Origin: an uncultured Eubacteriales bacterium
GTDB lineage: Bacteria > Bacillota > Clostridia > Oscillospirales > CAG-272
Length of the DNA stretch: 13,801 bases
Assembly (NCBI GenBank): GCA_934385225.1
Contig: CAKRPQ010000051.1
Location: forward strand, 1 to 13,801
Reading direction: 5' to 3'
Positions 5,844 to 12,704 of this stretch are shown piece by piece (within the stretch, counting starts at the first letter, position 1; every line of letters begins with the position of its first letter). The notes under the pieces were generated by a model. It saw only the letters and a program-made list of their open reading frames with translations, had not been told where the DNA came from and ran no database searches. A program made the translations under genes and the position numbers.

Positions 5844-7103
5844 ATGCACGGAATTGCCGTCATAGGAGGAGGCGCAGCGGGAATGCTCGCGGCGATAGAA
5901 GCTGCGGAATACGGCATTCCCGTCACCCTTTTCGAAAAGAACGAGAGGCTCGGCAGAAAGCTCGGAATAACGGGCAAGGGTCGCTGCAACGTGACAAACG
6001 ACTGCACAGCGGACGAATTTTTCGCCTCGGTCACAAAAAATCCGCGATTTCTCTATTCGGCATACAACTTTTTTTCGTCGGAGGACGTGAAAACGTTCTT
6101 TGAAGGCGCGGGAGTACCGCTCAAAACAGAACGCGGAAAGCGTGTTTTCCCTGTTTCCGATAAAGCCTCCGATATAGTAAATGCGCTGAAAAAAGTATGC
6201 CGCGAAAAAGGCGTACATGTAATAAATGAAAAGGTCACGCACCTTACGGCGGAAAACGGACGCATAACGGGACTTGAAAGCTCTCGAAAAAAATACGTCT
6301 TTGACGCCGTAATTCTATGCACGGGCGGAAGGTCCTATCCCGCAACAGGTTCTGACGGCGACGGTTACCGCATGGCACGCGAGGTAGGACACAGCATAAG
6401 CGAAATTCTGCCGTCCCTTGTACCAATAGTTGAGGACGGACACATTTGCCGCGAAATGCAGGGACTTTCGCTGAAAAACGTAACCCTGCGCATAAAAAAC
6501 AGAGAAAACGGGAAAACAGTATTTGAAGAAATGGGCGAAATGATGTTTACTCATTTCGGTCTGACGGGTCCGCTCGTTCTGAGCGCATCGGCTCACATTC
6601 GCGACATTTGCCGCGGAAAATATGCCGCCGTTATCGACCTCAAACCCGCGCTCGACGAAAAAAAACTGGACACGCGTCTGCTCTCCGATTTCGGGAAGTA
6701 CGCAAACAGGGATTTCGCCAATTCCCTTTCCGATCTTCTGCCGCAAAAAATGATAGCTACGGTCGTCTCGCTTTCGGGAATAGACGTCGCAAAAAAAGTA
6801 AATTCGATAACGAAAGAAGAACGACAAAGGCTCGTATCGCTCTTAAAGCATTTTGAAATTCCGCTCCTCGGATTCAGACCGATAGACGAGGCTATCGTAA
6901 CGTCGGGCGGCATATGTGTAAAGGAAATAACCCCGAAAACAATGGAGTCAAAGCTCATCGAAAATCTCTACTTTGCGGGCGAGGTCATAGACGTTGACGC
7001 TTACACGGGCGGCTTCAATCTTCAAATTGCCTTTTCGACGGGCGCACTTGCGGGTGCGAGCGCGGCGGAAAAGATTTTACTTGAAAGGAACACGGAACAA
7101 TGA
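5844..7103 (+). CDS. NAD(P)/FAD-dependent oxidoreductase, HI0933 / BaiN-RdsA family flavoprotein
   Basis: A 419-residue FAD protein. The N-terminal dinucleotide fold has GGGAAG at 8-13 and an acidic residue ending beta-2 (FEKNERLGRK). The family signature GRKLGITGKGRCNVTN follows at 37-52. A second FAD segment, CTGGRSYPATGSDGDGY, lies mid-protein. The C-terminal FAD motif YFAGEVIDVDAYTGGFNLQ is at 376-394. Length matches the family (about 400-420). Biochemical roles are poorly fixed; relatives have been linked to flavin-dependent reductions such as bile acid steps (BaiN). In-frame ATGs at 5823 and 5835 overlap the previous gene; I chose 5844 because the Rossmann motif then starts at residue 5, as in homologues, and AAGGA lies 11 nt upstream. 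The start is uncertain by up to 7 codons. The stop overlaps the cmk ATG. Confidence 0.85.
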   Translation: MHGIAVIGGGAAGMLAAIEAAEYGIPVTLFEKNERLGRKLGITGKGRCNVTNDCTADEFFASVTKNPRFLYSAYNFFSSEDVKTFFEGAGVPLKTERGKRVFPVSDKASDIVNALKKVCREKGVHVINEKVTHLTAENGRITGLESSRKKYVFDAVILCTGGRSYPATGSDGDGYRMAREVGHSISEILPSLVPIVEDGHICREMQGLSLKNVTLRIKNRENGKTVFEEMGEMMFTHFGLTGPLVLSASAHIRDICRGKYAAVIDLKPALDEKKLDTRLLSDFGKYANRDFANSLSDLLPQKMIATVVSLSGIDVAKKVNSITKEERQRLVSLLKHFEIPLLGFRPIDEAIVTSGGICVKEITPKTMESKLIENLYFAGEVIDVDAYTGGFNLQIAFSTGALAGASAAEKILLERNTEQ

Positions 7104-7774
7104 TTAAAATTGCAATAGACGGTCCAAGCGGTTCGGGAAAAAGTACCGTTGCAAAGGCTGTTTCGGCAAGACTCGGAATAGTCTACGTAGATACGGGCGC
7201 TCTCTACCGAAGCATAGGCTACTATGTAAAGGAAAAAGGCGTTGATCCGCACGACGAAGCGGCGGTGAAGGCTCTTCTTCCCGAAATAAAGCTCGACATC
7301 AAATACGAGGACGGTGTTCAGTGCGTCTATCTCTGCGGCGAAAACCTCGGAGACAGAATACGCAGACCCGAAATTTCAATGTACGCCTCGGCTGTTTCGG
7401 CAATAGGCGCGGTTCGCGCGTTTCTGCTCGAAACGCAGCGCGAAATCGCAAGGAAAAACAGCGTAATTATGGACGGCCGCGACATCGGAACGGTAATTCT
7501 GCCCGACGCCGACGTCAAGATATTTATGACGGCGTCGCCCGAAGCGCGCGCAAAAAGGCGATACGACGAGCTTAAAGCGAAAGGAATGGACGTAAAATAC
7601 GACGACGTTCTGCGCGAGATGATCGAACGCGACAAAAATGACTCCGAGCGCGATATTGCTCCCTGCGTTCCCGCGCCCGATGCCGTAATATTCGACAATT
7701 CGGGGTACGGGCTTGACGAAAGCGTATCGCACGTCATCGAAATCATTGAAAGCAAGGTCTGGAAGGGAAAATGA
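7100..7774 (+). CDS. cmk: (d)CMP kinase (cytidylate kinase)
   Basis: A 224-residue nucleoside monophosphate kinase converting CMP and dCMP to the diphosphates with ATP in the cytosol. The P-loop GPSGSGKST is at 8-16, followed by VDTGALYR at 30-37 (nucleotide-binding region), MDGRDIGTVILPDADVK at 124-140, the RRYDEL segment at 153-158 and the lid-region ERDKNDSERD at 176-185. Length and order match bacterial Cmk. It overlaps the upstream flavoprotein and the downstream plsC by ATGA. The order cmk-plsC-ispH/S1 is a recurrent Clostridia cluster; in many bacteria cmk sits next to rpsA, and here S1 is reached through the IspH fusion. ACGGA lies just before the ATG inside the preceding gene. Confidence 0.95.
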   Translation: MIKIAIDGPSGSGKSTVAKAVSARLGIVYVDTGALYRSIGYYVKEKGVDPHDEAAVKALLPEIKLDIKYEDGVQCVYLCGENLGDRIRRPEISMYASAVSAIGAVRAFLLETQREIARKNSVIMDGRDIGTVILPDADVKIFMTASPEARAKRRYDELKAKGMDVKYDDVLREMIERDKNDSERDIAPCVPAPDAVIFDNSGYGLDESVSHVIEIIESKVWKGK

Positions 7775-8388
7775 AAAAATCCTACAAAGTCGCTCACGCA
7801 ATGCTCGCGTGGCTTGTAAAACTCATTTTCCGCGTTCACGTCACGGGACTCGAAAACGAGCCGACAGAGGGCGGTATTCTCCTCTGCTCGAACCACGTGA
7901 CGCTGATTGACCCCATCTGCATCTGCGCGGTTCTGAAAAAGACCGAACCGCTTTTTATGGCAAAAAAAGAGCTGTTCAAAGTGCCGATTCTGCGGCACAT
8001 AATCCGCGCGTTCGGTGCTTATCCCGTAAACCGCGGCGCAGGCGACATAGGCGCCGTGCGAAAGACAATAGAGCTTCTGAAAGAGGGCAACTGCACGGGC
8101 ATTTTCCCGCAGGGAACGCGCTGCAAAGGAAAGACTTTGGAGGAAACGAAATTCAAGACAGGTGCGGCACTTGTGCTTATCAAATCGGGTGTTCCCGCAC
8201 TTCCCGTCCGCGTGAAAATAAAAAACAACAGGTGGCGTTTCCTTCGCCGCATCGACATTGTGATAGGAAAACCGATAACAACAGAGGAAATAGCGTTCGA
8301 TCCCGAAAAGCCGAGAAACGAGGAAACGGAACGCATAACAGACCTCCTCTTTGCGAGAATAAGCGAGCTTGGCGGTGACGAAAAATGA
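7771..8388 (+). CDS. plsC: 1-acyl-sn-glycerol-3-phosphate acyltransferase (PlsC/LPLAT family)
   Basis: A 205-residue membrane-associated acyltransferase that makes phosphatidic acid from lysophosphatidic acid in phospholipid synthesis. The catalytic box NHVTLID (NHX4D) is at 41-47, the substrate box FPQGTR at 112-117, and the C-terminal box VPALPV at 141-146. The usual Glu of FPEGTR is Gln here, a tolerated but less common variant in the acyl acceptor site. A hydrophobic N-terminal helix (about 8-20) probably anchors it. It starts on an ATGA overlap with cmk, with GGAAGGG upstream, and ends on an ATGA overlap with ispH. Family certain; acyl-chain preference unknown. Confidence 0.92.
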   Translation: MKKSYKVAHAMLAWLVKLIFRVHVTGLENEPTEGGILLCSNHVTLIDPICICAVLKKTEPLFMAKKELFKVPILRHIIRAFGAYPVNRGAGDIGAVRKTIELLKEGNCTGIFPQGTRCKGKTLEETKFKTGAALVLIKSGVPALPVRVKIKNNRWRFLRRIDIVIGKPITTEEIAFDPEKPRNEETERITDLLFARISELGGDEK

Positions 8389-10442
8389 TCGGAACACCGA
8401 AAAGTATTACCGTTGCAAAAAACGCGGGGTTCTGCTTCGGAGTGAAGCGGGCGTCCGACACACTCGAAAAGGCGATAGAAACCTCGGACGGAAAAACAAG
8501 GCTCTTTACCCTCGGACATCTGATACATAACGCGACTTACAACGCGTCGCTCACGGACAGAGGCGTAGGTGTCATCGACGAGACCGACATAGACAGGCTC
8601 GCGCGCGAGGCGTGCGAAGCGTCGCCCGTGAAGGTTTTCGTAAGAACGCACGGCGTAACGCGCGAAACGTCCGAAAAATTAGAGTGCGGGGCAAAAGGAA
8701 ATCCGTATTTTACATACGAGGATCTCACATGCCCGTTTGTGAAAAAAATACAAACTATCGCGTGCGAGTATTCGACACCCGAAAGCGTTTTTGTCATAAT
8801 CGGCGACAAAAACCACCCCGAGGTAAAAGGCATTTTAAGCTACTGCAAAGGCGAAAATTACGTTTTTGCCTCGGCGGACGAATTTCAGAAGGCGATATCG
8901 GGTGACGAAAAGGCTTCGAGTACGGAAAAGTGCACAATTTTGGTCGCCCAAACTACTCAAAATTTGTCGGAATGGAACAAAAGTCAAAATATTGCAAAAA
9001 AACTCTGTACAAAACCGATAATTTTTGATACAATATGTAATGTTACCGAAATCAGACAGCTCGAAGCAAAACGGCTCGCGGGTGTCTGTGATTATATGAT
9101 TGTTATCGGCAGTGCCGACAGTTCCAACACGTCAAAGCTCGCCGAAATATGCAAAAGTATCTGCAAGAGGACCGTGCGCATCGAAAATGCAAACGAGCTG
9201 AAAAATCTGATTTCTCCCGCAAATTTGAATGTGGGAATTGCCGCGGGCGCATCAACACCCCCGGTCGTAATAGAGGAGGTATATAAAACCATGAGCACAA
9301 AAACAGAAAATTTTGAAGAACTGCTCGAAGAATCACTTTGTAAAACATTAAATACAGGAGATACAGTTACCGGAATAGTCACAGCCGTTTCCCCCGCTGA
9401 GATTCAGCTTGATCTCGGTTCCAAGGTAACGGGCGTTATCAAGTCCGAACAGATCACGGACGACCCCTCCGCCGATCTCAAAGATATGTTTAATGTTGGC
9501 GACACGGTTGAGGCTTTCGTTATCCGCGTGAGCGACATCGAGGGCATCGCCGAGCTTTCAAAGAAGCGCACAGACTCCGACAAGAACTGGACGGAGATCG
9601 TTTCCGCTTACGAGAACAAGACTATTCTCGAAGGCAAGGTCATTGAAGCCGTAAAGGGCGGCGTTATCGCTCTTACGGGCGCAACAAGAGTATTCATTCC
9701 CGGCGCACACACGGGTATCCCGAAGTCGGGCGATCTCTCTACTCTTGTCGGTCAGAACGTCAAGTTCAGAATTATTGAGATCAAGCCCCAGGGTCACAAG
9801 GCTTACGGCTCGATCCGCGACGTTCTCCGCGAAGAGAGACAGGCAAAGGAAGCGGCTTTCTGGGCTACTGTCGAAGAAGGCAAGCAGTACCGCGGCGTTG
9901 TCAAGAACATTATGCCATACGGCGCGTTCGTTGACCTCGGCGGAGTTGACGGTCTCGTACATACGTCCGAGCTGTCCTGGAAGCGCATTAAATCTCCCGC
10001 AGACGTTGTTTCTGTCGGCGACGAGATAGATGTCTATGTAAAGGCTCTCGACGTTGAGAACAAGAAAATATCGCTCGGTTACAAGACAGAAGCTACAAAC
10101 CCCTGGAAGATCTTCACGGACAAGTACCAGGTCGGCGATATCGCTCCCGTAAAGATTGTCAGCATGATGCCTTTCGGCGCGTTTGCGGAAATCGTTGACG
10201 GCGTTGACGGTCTCATTCACATTTCGCAGATTGCTCTCGAAAAGATAGCAAAGCCCGCCGACGTTCTCGAACTCGGTCAGGTTGTCGATGCAAAGATCAC
10301 GGACATCGATTACGAAAATCAGAAGGTCAGCCTTTCGATAAGAGCTCTTCTTGAAGAAGCAAGAGCAGCCGATGAGGCTATGCCCGAAGATTACGTTGAA
10401 GTTACCGAGACTGTCGAAGAAGTTCCCGCAGACGAGCAGTAA
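8385..10442 (+). CDS. ispH: 4-hydroxy-3-methylbut-2-enyl diphosphate reductase fused to 30S ribosomal protein S1 (IspH-S1)
   Basis: A 685-residue fusion. Residues 1-300 are IspH (LytB), the last enzyme of the MEP pathway, which reduces HMBPP to IPP and DMAPP at a 4Fe-4S cluster. Cluster ligands Cys17 (NAGFCFGV), Cys116 (LTCPFV) and Cys218 (TICNVTE) are present. Substrate residues are also present: the GHLIHN, RTHG and NHPE histidines, AQTTQ at 188-192 and SSN at 246-248. Residues 324-653 hold four S1 OB-fold repeats (about 324-394, 410-479, 499-567 and 583-653), the last two closest to consensus (YGAFVDLGGVDGLVHTSEL). An acidic tail follows. The fusion is known in Clostridia. The S1 half uses mostly AAG for Lys while the IspH half uses mostly AAA. 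It starts on an ATGA overlap with plsC. A strong internal start site lies at 9272-9293. Confidence 0.95.
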   Translation: MIGTPKSITVAKNAGFCFGVKRASDTLEKAIETSDGKTRLFTLGHLIHNATYNASLTDRGVGVIDETDIDRLAREACEASPVKVFVRTHGVTRETSEKLECGAKGNPYFTYEDLTCPFVKKIQTIACEYSTPESVFVIIGDKNHPEVKGILSYCKGENYVFASADEFQKAISGDEKASSTEKCTILVAQTTQNLSEWNKSQNIAKKLCTKPIIFDTICNVTEIRQLEAKRLAGVCDYMIVIGSADSSNTSKLAEICKSICKRTVRIENANELKNLISPANLNVGIAAGASTPPVVIEEVYKTMSTKTENFEELLEESLCKTLNTGDTVTGIVTAVSPAEIQLDLGSKVTGVIKSEQITDDPSADLKDMFNVGDTVEAFVIRVSDIEGIAELSKKRTDSDKNWTEIVSAYENKTILEGKVIEAVKGGVIALTGATRVFIPGAHTGIPKSGDLSTLVGQNVKFRIIEIKPQGHKAYGSIRDVLREERQAKEAAFWATVEEGKQYRGVVKNIMPYGAFVDLGGVDGLVHTSELSWKRIKSPADVVSVGDEIDVYVKALDVENKKISLGYKTEATNPWKIFTDKYQVGDIAPVKIVSMMPFGAFAEIVDGVDGLIHISQIALEKIAKPADVLELGQVVDAKITDIDYENQKVSLSIRALLEEARAADEAMPEDYVEVTETVEEVPADEQ
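9006..9034 (+). promoter_or_regulatory. Candidate promoter inside ispH, upstream of the S1 half
   Basis: TGTACA (9006-9011), a 17-bp spacer and TACAAT (9029-9034) preceded by TGA, an extended -10. The surrounding DNA is locally A/T-rich compared with the rest of ispH. It would start RNA about 250 nt before the internal ATG of the S1 part. By eye only; A/T-rich coding DNA gives false matches. Confidence 0.3.
9272..9293 (+). promoter_or_regulatory. Internal ribosome binding site and start codon for a separate S1 protein
   Basis: AGAGGAGG (9272-9279), 11 nt, then in-frame ATG (9291-9293, Met303). Starting here gives a 383-residue protein (MSTKTENFEELLEE...) with all four S1 domains and nothing of IspH. 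The site falls exactly in the linker between the two domains and is a stronger Shine-Dalgarno than that of ispH itself. Confidence 0.6.
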
Positions 10443-10465
10443 GTAATAATCAAAATCAACAAAAT

Positions 10466-10500
10466 AGGCGTCGCTCATACCGGGCGACGCTTTATTTTTC
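10466..10500. terminator. Rho-independent terminator after IspH-S1
   Basis: GGCGTCGC (10468-10475) pairs with GCGACGCT (10485-10492) across a 9-nt loop, followed by TTATTTTT. On the minus strand it is followed by CTATTTTGTT, so it may also stop the convergent methyltransferase remnant. It begins about 25 nt after the TAA. Confidence 0.8.
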
Positions 10501-10552
10501 GCTTCGGCAACGAGGCGGAAAAGGCGCGAAGCGTGAATGACAGACGAGAATT

Positions 10553-11017
10553 TTATTTTCTGCGTCCGAGATATCTTAAAGTGCGTTTTTTGTAAGAGGT
10601 ATACGCCTCGCCGAACGTATTTTCAAGGTACTTTTCCTCCTGCAAAATCTGCAAATGAAGCATCAGAACGGCGAACAGGGAGAAAAAGGCGGTGAGCGGA
10701 TTTAAATACATCAGAAGCACGTCGATATACATAAAATCAAAGCCGAGAAACGCGGGATTGCGGCTGAACTTATAAATTCCGTCCGTCACTATCTCGGTTT
10801 TATCCTTATCGGGAATGCCCGCGCGCCAAATGTCGCGATACTCATCAGTGTTTCGACGGTGTGCAGCGTTTTCTCCTTGCGTCTGCCTATCTGGCGGGTA
10901 TGTATTCCCTTCTTCCTCTGTTCGAGCGTCTTGCCGAAATAGACGGCGAAAAAAAGCAAGAACGGCGAGCGCAAGGCAGGCAAAAATCGTTTTTTCGTCA
11001 AATGTAAGCTGTGGCAT
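10553..11017 (-). pseudogene. Broken ICMT-like membrane methyltransferase gene
   Basis: The C-terminal part reads in one frame as WRAGIPDKDKTEIV, then GIYKFSRNPAFLGFD and LQILQEEKYLENTFGEAYTSYKKR, the conserved SAM-binding end of isoprenylcysteine carboxylmethyltransferase-like membrane enzymes. The N-terminus MPQLTFDEK plus a first TM helix is in the same frame. Between them the family's YFGKTLEQRKKGIHT and LHTVETLMSIATF are readable only in the neighbouring frame. The shift lies at a T7 tract (10949-10955); T6 would restore it. At about 10828-10841 the sequence jumps from MSIAT to the DIWRAGIP block and back to the first frame. Around 55 residues with the middle TM helices, expected from family memory, are missing. 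Two lesions make it a pseudogene. A 176-residue frame through the region is largely scrambled. Confidence 0.75.
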
Positions 11018-11054
11018 AACTTTTCTTTTCCCCTTCGTTTGTTGATCCGCCAAT

Positions 11055-11083
11055 ATTATACAGCAAAAAACGAACGCCGTCAA
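11055..11083 (-). promoter_or_regulatory. Sigma-A promoter of the methyltransferase pseudogene
   Basis: Minus strand TTGACG (11083-11078), 17-bp spacer, perfect TATAAT (11060-11055), 38 nt before the ATG at 11017. The promoter looks fully intact although the gene is broken. Confidence 0.75.
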
Positions 11084-11119
11084 AAAACGAAAAGCCGTTT
11101 TTTCAATTTTTGGCGTTTG

Positions 11120-11153
11120 AAAATCCCGCCGTGATAAACACGGCGGGATTTTT
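11120..11153. terminator. Rho-independent terminator downstream of the dockerin fragment
   Basis: A perfect 14-bp inverted repeat, AAAATCCCGCCGTG / CACGGCGGGATTTT, with an ATAAA loop. On the minus strand it follows the dockerin stop by about 25 nt and ends in a TTTT run. It can also work in the plus direction. Confidence 0.85.
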
Positions 11154-11178
11154 ACTTATTTTGCAGTTTCAAAAGCGA

Positions 11179-11349
11179 TTATCTTCCGAGCTTAATATCC
11201 CAATCCGCAAGATACTGCGAAAGGAGTACCGAATCGCTCGAATTGACCGTGCCGTCGCCGTTCACATCGCCGTAGTTTACCTCTTTTGCGATGACGGGCA
11301 GCATATATATTTCGAACGTCAGCTCGTTCCGGTCGTCATTCTCTTTCAT
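11179..11349 (-). pseudogene. Orphan type I dockerin C-terminus (gene remnant)
   Basis: A 56-codon frame ending in TAA at 11179-11181. Residues 28-56 read GDVNGDGTVNSSDSVLLSQY then LADWDIKLGR, a textbook type I dockerin calcium loop (D-N-D-T/V-S-D ligand pattern) plus its F-helix. Before it stands a short linker (LTFEIYMLPVIAKEVNY) typical of what precedes dockerins in clostridial extracellular proteins. Only one of the usual two repeats is present, there is no signal peptide, and an in-frame TAA directly precedes the only ATG (11349). So it cannot be a working secreted protein; it is the tail of a lost gene. Its terminator survives. Dockerins bind cohesins in cellulosome-like complexes. A 40-nt gap separates it from the next gene upstream, which likely contains the deletion or insertion joint. 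Confidence 0.75.
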
Positions 11350-11389
11350 TTAACACGGGTCATTGAACTAAATCGGCAATCGGCTTCGC

Positions 11390-11959
11390 CTACGCCCACG
11401 GATCAGCGGATTTTGGCGTGCGCACGGCGGTCAGAAGATACTGCTCCCAAAGGAACCATTTGCCGTCGCTGCCGCGCTGGCGCAGCTTCACGGGACGCGG
11501 GGCGTCCGCGCCTCCGCACGGGATAAAGAGCTTCATATACCCCGCTTCCGCACCCGACACGTGATTGCTCACTACCGTTATCCTGTAAGGCTCGGCGGGT
11601 GTGTAATCGTTTTCGGGAACAGAACCCTCAAAATACGTGAACGGCAGATAAGTCTTTCCGTCACGGAAGCGGTCGTTTAGGAAGGAAATATCCTGTCCGC
11701 CGAGCGGGCGCGGTCCGCGAAGCCAGTTTAACATTTCGGTGCCTATGCTCTTATCGGCGGCATACGCGCAAAGCGCAAGTACCGTCAGTGCCGCCGTTTT
11801 ATACGGCGTATCGAGGCTCGCTTCGGGAAGAGCCTGCATTTGCGCGAGGCTTTCGGGAAGTGCGGCGAACGTGAACGTCACGCTTTCACTTACTGCCGAT
11901 CCGGCGGGTGCTGCTGCCGGCTCCGTTTTCGTGTTTTTCAGTTTGTCAAAGATACTCAT
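11390..11959 (-). CDS. Uncharacterised protein resembling DUF6935
   Basis: A 189-residue protein starting at ATG 11959, which has an excellent AGGAGGAG ribosome site (11964-11971); a longer frame to 12094 runs into the upstream gene and is rejected. Residues 1-28 are a charged start (MSIFDKLKNTKTE) and an Ala-rich linker. The rest is one soluble domain: TFTFAALPESLAQMQALPE, a helix AALTVLALCAYAAD, WLRGPRPLGGQDISFLNDRF, YLPFTYFEGSVPENDYTP, a beta-rich part with LFIPCGGADAPRPVKLR, and the C-terminal WFLWEQYLLTAVRTPKSADP. From memory this is the family called DUF6935, common in Clostridia and of unknown function; the name should be confirmed by search. No signal peptide or TM. It overlaps the upstream gene by 14 nt, implying coupled translation. 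Confidence 0.8.
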   Translation of the reverse strand: MSIFDKLKNTKTEPAAAPAGSAVSESVTFTFAALPESLAQMQALPEASLDTPYKTAALTVLALCAYAADKSIGTEMLNWLRGPRPLGGQDISFLNDRFRDGKTYLPFTYFEGSVPENDYTPAEPYRITVVSNHVSGAEAGYMKLFIPCGGADAPRPVKLRQRGSDGKWFLWEQYLLTAVRTPKSADPWA

Positions 11960-12401
11960 TTTCTCCTCCTGTAATATGTTCGTTTGACGGCTCTGCGGGA
12001 CAGTCGACGGATTTTGCAAACTCTTTGAGAAAGTGCCGAAATTCATGGGCATACTCTCCGTTATAGTGACGTTCCGATATTTCGCCGTCTTCAAGCAGTA
12101 AAATATCTATTTTACTGTTCGTCGCATCAAGCAGGTGCTCGTCGGGAGCGGTATAACACGGGAGCGACAATGCGAAAAGCGCTTTTTCAAGTATGCCCCA
12201 TTGACTTTCGCTTATCGGCACATCGAAAAACTCCGCGTAATCTCCGCTTTCTCCTTCGCCTATGTCGTCATCATAAAATCGGGCGTTCATATAGTGCCCT
12301 CCGTCATCTTCTTTTCTGTGCGGTTTTCCGAAGAAAAATTCAAAGCATTCGCTCGCCGAGGAATGTGAGCAACACCAGTCAAAAGAATACAGTTTTATCA
12401 T
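11946..12401 (-). CDS. Hypothetical acidic cytosolic protein, partner of the DUF6935-like gene
   Basis: A 151-residue protein I do not recognise. It is acidic (many Asp and Glu), with no signal peptide or TM segment. Its first half has paired Cys (WCCS, 9-12) and His, then a run YDDDIGEGESGDY. The second half reads ISESQWGILEKALFALSL, then APDEHLLDATNSKIDILLLE, then a helix HEFRHFLKEFAKSVD, which looks like a small alpha/beta domain ending in a helix. The ATG at 12401 has AAAGGA 8 nt upstream. It is first in a two-gene operon from the promoter at 12446-12473 and its 3' end contains the ribosome site and start of the next gene. Function cannot be inferred. Confidence 0.7.
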   Translation of the reverse strand: MIKLYSFDWCCSHSSASECFEFFFGKPHRKEDDGGHYMNARFYDDDIGEGESGDYAEFFDVPISESQWGILEKALFALSLPCYTAPDEHLLDATNSKIDILLLEDGEISERHYNGEYAHEFRHFLKEFAKSVDCPAEPSNEHITGGENEYL

Positions 12402-12445
12402 TCGCTTTTTCCTTTCTCCATTGATACATAAATGTCCTTGTCTTA

Positions 12446-12473
12446 ATTATACGGATTTTTTCGGATTTGTCCC
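12446..12473 (-). promoter_or_regulatory. Promoter of the hypothetical / DUF6935-like pair
   Basis: Minus strand GGGACA (12473-12468), 16-bp spacer, perfect TATAAT (12451-12446), about 45 nt before the ATG at 12401. The rest of the interval, 12474-12593, holds A/T-rich sequence in which I see no gene or clear structure. Confidence 0.5.
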
Positions 12474-12593
12474 CATACTTTTCGCCCGAAAGTCGAGGTT
12501 TTCGAAATTTTTTTGTGTATTTTCCTGCCGAAAAGCCGTTTTGCCCGTTTTGGAAAAATTCCGCTTCGTTTCCGACAATCTTACCGAAAGCGA

Positions 12594-12622
12594 TTGAATA
12601 AATCCGCCTTATGTGGTATAAT
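12594..12622 (+). promoter_or_regulatory. Sigma-A promoter of the broken gene at 12705-13164
   Basis: TTGAAT (12594-12599), 17-bp spacer, perfect TATAAT (12617-12622). The leader carries a small hairpin, CCCGAA/TTCGGG (about 12672-12689), and a GGAGG (12698-12702). Confidence 0.6.
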
Positions 12623-12704
12623 CAGAACAATATAAGGATTCGATTTTCTTAAAAAAGCATTACAGACGTCCCCCGAAAGTATATATTCGGGCAACACGGA
12701 GGTC

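Noticed and set aside
7327..8397. Minus-strand open frame of 356 residues
   Set aside because: Antisense to cmk and plsC, rich in Phe, Cys and Arg, no motif; the ATGA-linked plus-strand genes are the real ones.
8385..10442. IspH-S1 fusion as an assembly error or frameshift
   Set aside because: The frame is open throughout, the linker is clean, and this fusion is known in many Clostridia.
9558..10478. Minus-strand open frame of 306 residues
   Set aside because: Antisense to the S1 repeats and partly to the terminator; no recognisable domain.
11960..12094. 45-residue N-terminal extension of the DUF6935-like protein
   Set aside because: It runs inside the upstream gene, while ATG 11959 has an ideal AGGAGGAG site and a typical MSIFDKLK start.
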